DNA from: Tubulanus polymorphus
Taxonomy: Eukaryota > Nemertea > Palaeonemertea > Tubulaniformes > Tubulanidae
DNA: 60,000 bases
Assembly: GCF_964204645.1 (NCBI RefSeq)
Contig: NC_134028.1
Span: 22,172,153 to 22,232,152, forward strand
Direction: 5' to 3'
The notes below the pieces were generated by a model that ran no database searches, was not told where the DNA came from, and worked only from the letters and a program-made list of their open reading frames with translations. The stretch's first letter is position 1, and each line of letters starts with the position of its first letter. This document shows positions 47,503 to 58,400 of the stretch, one piece after another. Both the position numbers and the translations under genes were made by a program.

Positions 47503-48855
47503 CAAAACCCGGTTATCAATCACATCATACCGAATAAACAGATAAAACTTAATGCCACGTCGCAGTTGTGTCAATTCACATAAAACGCGTGAGATATCTA
47601 TTTTTTCAACACCAAGGTTGAAAATATCGTTCGATATGCTGGTTATGAATATGTAAGTGTAACTAAGTCATTGCCCGATTCGATTTGATTTATCTGATGA
47701 ATTATCAAAGTTTAAAAAATTTACGAAAACATAACTGATTATTAAACTGACAATCATCAGGACATCGGAAATCATGATTGTCAAGTCGATGCCTTGGTTG
47801 ATTCATGAAGCTAAGATTCGTGTCATGTGTCTAATCGATGATAATTCTCTCGATTCGAATTCTATTCGATTTATTTTCAAATATCGTTATTCTCAAATTC
47901 AGGTAGCAAAATGAGGCTAAATTCATTCAAAAGTGGTACAGTGGTAAAGTGAAACTATTTTCTTAAAAGTGGAACTTTTTGTAAGGGCCCACGCAAATGT
48001 CGGTCCTGGGAGTTAGTCGCACGGAACATTTTTGAAAATGAGATGCAGTGAGATGCAATTTCACAACTCGTAGCAAATTTGAGGAGAAAATGTTGCTTAT
48101 TATTCTTGGCCTAAGTCTGGAAGCTTGTTTTTATTCTGAATGAAAACGAATGAAAAAGTGTCACTAACGAGTGAATCTTTTGAAATCGATGCTCGAAATT
48201 TCTTAAGGCCGTCATCTGGGCGGAACTTTGTTGATGAGTGGGAGCCGGGAGGTAGTTCGTTCAAAATTCCGAACCCCCCTAAATACGGGCCACGAGTAGA
48301 CTGCGTTTACCCCGGAGTAGAACCCTTCGGATTATCACGCACCTGTCAGTAATATTTTCTTACTCCAGTTCATCACGATGACGACATCGTCCTGCTCCAC
48401 TATGCGGGAATGTCGCGTACCTCGGAGAGAATTTATTGCTTACGTGAGATCCGAAGACTCCCTACTGTGCAATCCCAAATTCCGATCATACCGTCTGAAA
48501 CCGTCTCAAAAAGTCGCCAATACCGATCATTAGTTTCCTGATACCGAACAAAAGTTTTTAAACCTTATTTTCTATTAATAATTCTTTTTACACATTTACT
48601 ATTCTTGAAATATTACGAAGTCTCAGTTTCACCAACTGAAGTCTCAGTTCCACCGTTAAGATTTGACTCGATGATCGAAGCTCTAACTAAGATTCGAATT
48701 TAACGGATAACAGCAGGGAATCATCGGGTTCCCATCCTTCCAAATCCCCATTGCCATGTATAAAAACCTGGTAATGAATTAACACTTAATAATATCTTAT
48801 CTTTCTGATATTTAATACTAATACACATAACGATGATAATGACTCATTATCATCA

Positions 48856-48857
<2 letters not shown>

Positions 48858-48901
<44 letters not shown>
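48858..48901. repeat. (AAT)n microsatellite
   Basis: About 14 perfect AAT triplets, the same motif as the large array at 3579-4258. Confidence 0.9.
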
Positions 48902-48902
<1 letters not shown>

Positions 48903-49845
48903 TAGTGCTTATATAGCTTTCCAAAGAATGCTCATAGCCTGTCACTCAATTATTACCCAGCTTCTGTTACCAATCCAGTACATTCTTACTCTCCCTGGGG
49001 AGGATGCAACACCGATACGCTGCAGAGCGATCAAGGCGTCGTCTAATGTGTATTAGTATTGAATATGTCGTTGCAATGATGTTCCGGTTTTCTCCATTCA
49101 ACTCGACTGCAAGAACTTTTTAACAATACTTCTACGCGGTGTAGATAGATAGATATATAGTTTACTTCCACGAGAAATTGTAACAAATTGTACATGTATA
49201 CAGGACGTTCCAATGTCACTGGTTGGCGCTCATTTAAAGCAAGGTTGCTTGTCGGGTATGAGACACCTATCCCTCACACGCATTCAAAACACATATACTC
49301 ATCAAGCATACACACATTCACACATTCAAATTTACAAAATTACAAAATTACAAATGGCGGAAGGGGCAAAAATATAATCCCCTAATTCAAGATATACATG
49401 TGTAGAATACATCAAATAGCATTATATAAATGTGGTGTCGTTCATTTAGCAAAACGTATTCAAAAACGATGGTGCATTCATACTGTACACTTCCACTAGT
49501 CGAACACCTATTTGTGGCATGTACTCTGAAAAATTTGCGAAATGTAAACAGGGAAAAAGAAATAGACATAAGAAGTGTGATAGTCATAAAGAGACGACTC
49601 CGCACACAGTCCCGGACTTGCACTCCGATTCCACAGTAAACTGCACTCACGTCGGATCTTTTGGGACCGTGAGAATGTGTCCGACTTGACTGATATCCGA
49701 GTCGGATACTTTGTATTTCTCAAATAGTGTTACAAAAATATAAGAGTTGAACGGACCCGACTTTGACGGAGTTTACTGTATAATTGTAGGATAGATAAAA
49801 TAAAATAAAACTACCAAAATGAAAATAACGGTCCATATTGGATAG

Positions 49846-49851
49846 TTTATT
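49846..49851 (-). terminator. Polyadenylation signal of gene C
   Basis: AATAAA on the reverse strand about 90 bp after the gene C stop codon. Confidence 0.45.
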
Positions 49852-49940
49852 TTCTGAATTGCTTGATTTGATTACGGGGATATATGTATATATTGTATTG
49901 AAAGTAGCCGGGATGTCATCATAATTAATGTCGGTATTTA

Positions 49941-52900
49941 CTAGCCAGTAACGGTTTGGTTAGTACTAGTCTGATTAGTAGCAGATTGAGTTGAATTTGA
50001 AGCGTTCATCATTAATTGTGCTCTTGCCACGATAGATCTGCCAACATACCAGACGGCCGGGCGGACGTAGTTCCTCTGAAAAAAAGAACAAGAACGGTAT
50101 AAAATCTAGTTCATTTTACGTACCTTGATTATTCGTACTTAAAAAAAATAAAAAATAAAAAGCCCGGACACAGTTTCATTACATAAAGGTTGAACTCTTA
50201 TACACGTCTATTTTCTTCAATAATTTTTTTACTGAACCGAGTTCGGTGTTAATGTTCTTTTGTGAATCTGGGCCGAGAGCAGCTGACAATATCAACAACA
50301 TCAGAGGCTCTACGTTATGGATGAGAAGGCCACATCCTCAACAGAAAAAATCAGTGAGATCGACATCAAATCCCGCGTGAAAAAAGCTGTGTTCTTCAAG
50401 AATCGCTAAATCCGGTGACGGGTGGTGAGTCAAACAACAATGATAGCTCGTTCCTTGAAAATCTAATTGACAAAGTAAGAAGGAACTCGGATATCATGAT
50501 TTATAATCCACAAAGCTTAAACTGTAGACGAACATTTTAGGCCCCCGAAAAAAGAAAGTTGTTTCGGTATGCTGTAGAAATTGTTTCGAAGCGCATATTT
50601 TCGTTGGGGAAGAATTGCCCTTAAATCATCACTCTTAATGGCACAAAATCGTAAAAACCACTGAACATCTACTTACGAACATCTTGTACATCCATAAACG
50701 TCTACTCGGGCAGATGGAACGTGGCCCAGAACTCGTATCGACATTGCCTCCTGTGACGTTGAGCGTAATGTCCATGGCTGAAAAATCATAACGAAGCCTG
50801 ACCTTGAATCGAGCACATGTTTGAAGCGTAGTTTATCATTGCCGTCAGACCGACTTACAATTGGTGAAGTTGAAAGCCGCAAATTGTTTCAGGTAACAAG
50901 TGTTAGAATCGTACACTGCTCTGCCGAAATTGTTCTGGTAGATGAGGCTTCCATTTCGAATCGTGCCGTTGAAGTTATCACCTAAATATATAGCATACAT
51001 TGTATAGTGTAATTTGAAACTGAAACACAACGGTCTTTGCAGGCAACAGCATGGACGTAAAACAAATGAATTATTTTCATCACAGATCCCAGTTTCTACG
51101 TAAAAAGAAATTCAGTGCCTTTGAAAAATTCCGCAATTTCGTGATTCCGCGATATGACAACGACGCATGTGTGCATGTATGCTAGGGGACACTTAAGTCA
51201 CGCTCGTCATATTTCACATCAGCGAATCGTACCACATAAGAATAGAGTATATTTTTCTAACGAGCGATTGCTTAAGTTTTCATTGATTCAAAAGAAAAAG
51301 TATGTTTGATTTTTAATCAAAGGCTTAATAAAGTAATTGATCACAGAAGACCGAGTAACTACTAGCGTGCCTGGTGGATCCTCGCTTGCCATAAGCGGAA
51401 TCATCGATTACCGCAGTAGCGTTTCGAGTTGCACACTTCGCACTGTTATACTCACGAAGGTAACACCTGTTTGCTTCAAGCTGTTGCAATTGCGCGTTGA
51501 AGTTGAACAAGTCAAAATAACCAAATTGGCTCCAACAATAAGCACCGCTATCCGGAACGAATTGCACATTCTAGAAAAACAGACAAACAAACAATGACAT
51601 TTTTGGAATTTTCGCTAAAGTTTGATAACAAGAGAAACCATTTCTGATCAATAACGTTTTCAAATATTCACAAGCGTCACCTTAAATCACACTTATGTGG
51701 GAGCGCTCCGTACTGACCATAGGGATGCGAGTTAATATGTAATATTTTCAAAATAAATGTATGACCTCAAGAGTAGATACGTTGGGTATTTGGGAAGGGC
51801 CGCTTTGCGAAACGAAAAAAAGGAAAAGAAAATATGAATAGAAATATTAAAAGGTGAAGATTTTTAGAAATAGATTAGAATCCGTATTGGCAAATTCAAG
51901 AATTTGAGGTTTCTGTTGTCTTTTCTTTTATGAATGACCACCCATAATACAACTCACGCAAAGCGGCTTCTCGAGCCATTTGCTGAGTTCTTACTTTCTA
52001 CGTTGGATATTTTCTTCTATATATTGAATTTCTTGTTATAAAAAAGTATTTCTTACTTGCTTCGCTAAATCGACTAACACTTCAATTTGAGAAGTAGTCG
52101 TATTTCCCGAGGCGAGTCGTTCGTATTTAAATCCCTTCAGGTACACGTTCCGGTTAGCCAAGTCGATTTCATAACTGAAAGTATGACGGTTAGGCTGGTA
52201 TATTCTCAGCACAGACGATCCAACAATGGGGTGTCCACGGCGCTATTGTGGCAATCGAGGATTCCACGTATCGCAGACGAGGATCCGCCAGGTGTCGTTA
52301 GTAGATAGTCGGTCGTCTGCGTTTTCAATTTCTTGTACATTTCTGATTGAACTTTTCTTTTAAAATGAAGCAACTATTTATGAAAACTAAACCGATATCT
52401 GAGTAGAAGAATGAAAGTATTGTATACTTGGTTGGTGCTGTGATAATATATGGATTTTGGAGTCTAAAAATCTGATTCGAAGATCACTGAAAATGACATA
52501 ATTTTGACAACGGATGACCTACTGCTCGTTACGCCATCTGGTGGGATAGCTGGTTTTGCGGTTTTTTCACATTGCGGAAATTTCATGAATATTTTGTTTC
52601 CCGGAAAATATCTCTTTCAAGCTTTGAATTTCGATAAATTCAAACCATTCAAGAATATTCAATCAATGTATTCAAATGATTCAGAAATGCTCGTTTGCCT
52701 TTGGCACTCGGCATATACGGTGCAAAATATGGCATGTAGTTTCGCTCGTATCAATTCCGACCCTTCTTAAGAATGCTAGTGACGCCTCTAGCGGTTATAA
52801 TGTATCAACTGCCTGCATTGATAATAGTATATTTAAACAAAAACCTACCTCCCGAAATAAGCGGTAGTTTCGTCGATCGTGATCTTTTTGGGCGACTTCA

Positions 52901-53009
52901 TCGTGTAGAAATCTCCCATGAAATTTCTAGGTAAACAACCGCATTCGTTACTGTTTGTAGCTGCGCTCGCCAAACCAACCAGGAAAGCGAGGAGAATTAT
53001 CTTCACCAT
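49941..53009 (-). CDS. Gene C: diverged secreted paralogue of genes A and B
   Basis: Six exons, reverse strand: 52849-53009, 52057-52174, 51456-51570, 50859-50981, 50677-50777, 49941-50075; 250 aa. Signal peptide MVKIILLAFLVGLASAA, then CGCLPRNFMGDF, YEIDLANRNVYLKGF, IEVLVDLAKQNVQFVPDSGAYC, CYLRDNFNGTI, AVYDSNTCYLKQF, RSICPSRR. Splice phases and order of motifs equal those of A and B, but identity is low. Exon 6 differs: instead of a Leu-rich helix it encodes a tail with four N-x-S/T sequons in about 20 residues (NASNST, NQTSTNQT). The exon 3 donor at 51455 (GTGAGT) was chosen because the earlier GTGTTA would bring stops in exon 4. Tentatively ependymin-related-like. Confidence 0.75.
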
Positions 53010-55298
53010 AATGAATTATACTAAAAAAAAAGATCAATGAGAATTCAAGACTACTTTTAAACAGCTCGGAGGAGGCGGATGAATACTGAATACTTGCTTC
53101 TCGAACGTGAAAATGAAAAAACATCTTACGATAAAAATCGACATTCAGAACGTATCGGGTGCAATGCGAGGTTTGTCACAATATCTGACTCAAATATCAT
53201 ATATGAAATTAATTACTACACGCACTGATCACAAATGTGGACTCTAGACACAAACTGAGAAATTCTGTTCGAATAAGATTACCAATCACAGTTTATTATA
53301 GTATAATTGAGAATATACCAAAATTTAGCAAGTAAAATGTGGACTTTCAAGTAACTCCACACATAAAAGAGAAATTCAGATGAAATGCGATTGCTAATCA
53401 CAGCTTATTATGGTATTTTTGAACAGAAATTACTACTATAGTCTACACAAATCGCTAGATCTACGGTTATGTGGCACTTTAGCATATTACATTTAATTTA
53501 GTTTAATAAAGCGATTGAGAGAAAATATCGCAGCGTCGTCCTAACGCTGTAATATTGACAATGGCCGGTCTTAAGATTTAGGCCTTTTTTTCGACTATGG
53601 ACTGACCCCTGGTTATAGCGCAAGCTTACCACTGTAATTTGTTTCCTGTCAACTATGAATCCCAATTCTTATTGGAATATCTTACATCTCAATCTTATAG
53701 AATTTATTAATTCTTTTTCGAAAAGAAGCCATGCGGCGCTCCCATCAAATTCCCTACAATTTCCACGCGAACAGATATGAAAACTTAGTTCAATTGGTGG
53801 TTTTTACGTCAGGATTAATCCGGGCGATAATGAAGAGAAGAATCCCCGATTTTCGCCCATGTTTGCCGTTTTAGTTAACACGAACTTTCAATTCAATGTT
53901 GATGGATGATAATCCTAACATTTTCCCTGTTATTGATTGATTTCAAATGAAATGATTAGTTAGATTAACATTCGTATGTAATCAACGCTTGTATTCATCT
54001 TTGATAGAACTTATGAATTGTTGAATACCGATAGGTAGAAGTTGAAATGATATAAAATTGAATTCATAGATAATTCCAGCCGTTTGTAATTTCTAATACT
54101 TACGTTTTTTGTACGGGACAACAATGATCTGCAATGCGTTTCAGTCGCTGGTAATCTGCGGAATGGCGACTGCAAATTGACAAACACCCCTACTCGAATC
54201 AGTTCCAGGCTCAGATGAGTGAAATCTGAGACGATTTTAAGTAGTTTTCGTTTGTTCATTCGTCTATATTGGCAACTCGATCCAACATCCAGCGTGGAAT
54301 CTTTAAACATTCGGAAATGTGTATAGTGGGCAGCTGTGAAAATTCAATACTTCAATTCGTGCGAAATACATAAAAATCATACATTTTTGTTCATCTATTT
54401 AGCGCATGATAGCCATTCGACAGCATTTCGAAAGGTTTTAAGGGGCAAATTTCTCAATTTAGATAGGGGCCTGCTGATTTCCCTATCGGGTACTATAGCT
54501 CTAATAACGTGAAAAGGGTATTTCAGAACGGTATATCTTAATGCCAATAAATTTACGAGGTACCGTACGCGAATTTGGGGCAGCTCGGAGCAGGGATACG
54601 TTGGTCGTTACTATACAATGGGATGCAGGATATTTTCAATACAGTTTCCTGGGTACGCAATTATTCAACGCAATGACCCCAGAGTAGAGGTTACTGTTCT
54701 GATCGAAGAAGTCCACAATTTGGAGGTCCGCCTTTCTGATTAAACTTGTAAGTCAGTACCGTAGCGGTCCATGGATCGGCACCATAGAAACGCGAAAGCA
54801 CGTGATACGCGGAGAAAGATCAAAGATTCCGCCTGTCGACACGAATTGGATCCTAACTACGCTGATAATTTTTAATAGTGTCCATGAGACATTGCAGATT
54901 GTGACAATTTTTGTCCCAGTCGAAGCACCCTGAATTACTTAATTCGGGCGGCGCGTCATTGTCAAATCGCGCAAATGACGTGTACGTCAGTGTAGAGATG
55001 AATCTGATCCTAGCCTTTTGAAACTTATGTATTGACGGTTGTAATTGTATTATCCAGGGCTCGTGGACTCCGGTAGGGTCCGTGGGGATTTTTCGACGTA
55101 GAAATTGAACTTGCCCGCAAGTCAATTGTGCCACCTGATGAAAAATAGTTCAAAAATTCAATTTTTCTTATGCACAAATTAGAAATCTGACTTAAAACCG
55201 GGCGTGACTGTAATATCAAACCTATAACCTGTTTTTGTCTGTTAGTGAATCGTCTCATTTTTGATCAATAAATACATTGCATTGAATTGGAATGTTAC
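53010..55298. other. Spacer between gene C and ZNG1
   Basis: Contains two related ~95-bp blocks (about 53230-53310 and 53335-53420; CCAATCACAGTTTATTATAG and CTAATCACAGCTTATTATGG). A reverse-strand open frame at 54011-54310 has a good donor (GTAAGTATT) inside it but no convincing protein. The second exon of a doubtful gene (54853-55134) is listed separately. Confidence 0.45.
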
Positions 55299-55424
55299 CT
55301 GAAGCGCGCGACATAGGTTGTTTTGTGGATCCACCAGGAAGTGAAAAAGTGACCTACTTTTCGGATTTGTTGGGTCTAATTTTTTCGGATTTCGACCCCC
55401 GAGTGTCGGCAGCCTGGTGCACAT
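54853..55424 (-). CDS. Doubtful two-exon gene, head-to-head with ZNG1
   Basis: Reverse-strand ATG at 55424, exon 55299-55424 ending GCGCTTCAG before GTAACA, then acceptor TTTTTCATCAG and exon 54853-55134 ending in TAG: 135 aa in one frame, with LFHFLVDPQNNLCRALQ across the junction and CFDWDKNCHNLQCLMD near the end. No family recognised and no signal peptide. The ATG is only six bases from the ZNG1 ATG on the other strand, which leaves no room for separate 5' UTRs, so the start or the whole gene may be wrong. Confidence 0.22.
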
Positions 55425-55430
55425 CCGATT

Positions 55431-58400
55431 ATGATGCAGCTCTCCGATTCAGATGAAGATGAGCAAATTCCTGATCTGATTCTTGTAAATGATTCATCTG
55501 TCACTCATCACCAGAATCAACAGCAGCAGCAGAATTTCGACGGCGGCGATGTCTTGATCGATAATCTCAAAAAAGTACCCGTCACTATCATTACAGGATA
55601 TCTAGGTTCGCCTACCATCATAATTTCCAAATACAAACCGGCTGGGTAAAAGTGCAGATCCGCACCTCTCCGCGCAAACGGTTCAATCAATTACGTTAAA
55701 TATCATTGTTTCAGATTCAAAATGTCATCTGCAATTCAGTACATAGCCATTGGTTAATTTTAAGATATCTTCACTAGAGAGTAGAAAGATTTTAGCCAGG
55801 ATTCTGTCATTCAGCAGATTGCATCAATCACGAGAGGTGCGGATCTGCACTTTTACCACTGATTGTGGTTACGAGGGAATCTGCATAATATCTACATACG
55901 CGCATGCGTGAAACAGTAGGGTTCTGGGTAAGGTGAGGCTATAGGCCTATATAAATTTGTGATAGATGAACTCATCCAGCCCCCAGCATCCAGCCGTGTG
56001 CTGTGGCTCAGTGGATAAAGCCCTCTACTATTTTTTTGTTTGGTTTCAGATCCCAATATTGTAACTCGGGATTCTACTGTATTGCGCATGCACTAACCGC
56101 ACTCCGTAACTGCAGCTATTGCACTCCGTTTAGGGACTCTGTTAAAACTGGAGCCACATTGTTTTAGATATTGTGCAGTTTAGGTTTCTTAAGGTTATTA
56201 TGTCTCCCTCTTACAAATTCAAACACTACTGGCGCTTCAGAATACCTTGTCTGAATACCAGTCGTTGTTACGGGTTCCATTCAACTGGGAACGACGACTA
56301 GGTACTAGACTACTAAATACCAGATGTTGTAACAGTCGCATAACAACTGAGCAACAACCGCTAGTTACTAGACTATCCCCCAGAGGTCATACGGCACCTA
56401 ATACTAACTGTCCTCTCACAAATGGCCTTAACTGCAATCTTGAGAGTGATTTCGGTTTAAGCGTCCCTAATGGTTATGTTTCTAACCTAAAGCGCCACGT
56501 TATGGGTGGAAAGGTGGCCTAAGCTGCAGCTAGAAAATATTAGACCCCACAAACCTTGGACCAGTAATTTACCTAATCATCGGTGGTAAGCTTTTATAAT
56601 TGGATAGGCTTAATGAAAATCATCCGATCGTGAAACTAAACCACAGACAGGTTACTGACTAACCTTGGACATGCTGAATTGATGCCTGCCCTGAGTGGCT
56701 GGTGCTCAGCGGGTTCAGGGATGAAAATTAGATAATTGAACTCTGCTATATTTTAGGAGCTGGTAAGACGACGCTTTTGAATTATATTTTGACGGAACAG
56801 CATGGCAAAAAGATTGCCGTGATTTTAAACGAATTTGGAGAAGGTACGTAATCTGATCAGATGGCTCGAGTCTGTATGATAGAGCCCTGCTGGTTCTGTC
56901 TGTGGTTCCTAGGTCAGTCGTAATGATGTAAGTAAATTATATAGGCCTATGTTTTTCCATCTTCACCCGTCAATGGATTCGAACCCATTACGCTAAAGCT
57001 GTTCGCCAAACCCCTTGACCTCACGAGTCGTTGGAGTCGTTACTAGCCGACCAGAATCCGGTCACACCAATCACAGCGCTTGTAACAAACGACTTTAGGC
57101 TTCTATTGGTTTTCCCGTTAAATGGACCAATCAGCGAAACGTTTTACCGAACAAGGAAGTATTTCGCAAATCGATATATGACGTCATGCGCAACAGCGCC
57201 AATAATGAAATCACGCTTCGTGAGGCCAGGGGGCTGGTGGAAGCGAGTTCGGGAGTGATACCGGACCCCTGGCAAGCGAGGATGGTGTTTTTCTCTAGCA
57301 AAGCTGAATTGTGAAAATATCTTTCTACTTGAACCGACTTTTGTCTGAGCCACTGGCCCTTTAGGTTCTAGGTACATATGCCTACAATCTCGAACTGGTT
57401 TTTTGCAGGTGATGCGATGGAAAAGTCAATGTCTATCGGAGAAGAAGGAGAATTATACGAAGAATGGCTTGAACTTCGAAATGGCTGCCTTTGCTGTTCT
57501 GTTAAGTATGTATGTACACGGAACTCAATGAGGCAATCCACTGTTCAGGTCCCAGTCCCGCTGTAGTGAGTTGAGTGAAAATCAGTTCAATTGGGGGTCA
57601 TTCATTTATTACGTACGCATTAGGGGAGGGGGAGGGGTCAGTGCAATTGTGTACTGTAATGCTTAATGTATATGAAAAAATGGCCGATTTTGTGCACAGA
57701 GGGGGAGGGGGGTTGAAAAATCCAAATTTTATGCGTACCGTAATAAGGAATGATCCCTTAGTTAACTTTGAGTCAGATCTTAACTCACAACTGTCGAACT
57801 GGGTCCAGGAGTTAGATCTGAGTAAACTCAAGTCAGAATTGTCGAACCAGCTCCAGTTTAGCTATTTTGAAAATGCTTAGTGAAAATGCTTCCTTATGGG
57901 TCCTAATTTTGCTGGAAAGTACTTCTTTTTCATTCAGGGAGTCCTTCCTTTTGGGTCTAAAATTGCTGAAAAAGTCCTTCTTAGTACTTCTTTTTGTCCT
58001 GGCCTTACCACTGAAAACCCTATTTTCGATATTCTCTAATTCAATTTTCAGGGATAATGGAGTAAAAGCAATCGAAAACCTGATGTTGAAAAGAGGACGG
58101 TTTGATTACATACTGTTAGAAACGACGGGATTAGCCGATCCAGGTTGGTGTCAATTCAAGAACGAGTTCACTTATCGTGAATATATATAAGATTGCGCTT
58201 GCCTCTGTTTATCGCGCGCCCGTCAGACACAATGTTTTCAATTTTCCTGACTCCAATTCATGCGATGACAACCTATTGTCGCTCCAACTGCCCTGGAATT
58301 AATTTTCCGCTGGCAAAATTGATTGGACATTGAGCAAAACCCACTGTTGGTGATTTAATACATCTAGTTAATTCTAGTTAATAAAATTTGACTAAACTTC

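Larger units (their letters stand above)
47432..49940. other. Spacer between genes B and C
   Basis: After the gene B promoter: a dispersed repeat (47990-48330, related to 12964-13430), a short (AAT)n microsatellite (48858-48901), GATA-type and CACATTCA simple sequence near 49145-49380. No supported exon. Confidence 0.5.

Noticed and set aside
54011-54310. Reverse-strand 99-codon frame with a strong internal donor
   Set aside because: The acceptor is weak, the protein shows no domain, and it cannot be joined convincingly to the exons at 54853-55424.
56965-57030. Antisense tRNA-like GGATTCGAACCCATTACG
   Set aside because: Only the T-arm looks tRNA-like; stems do not close, so probably a decayed SINE head.
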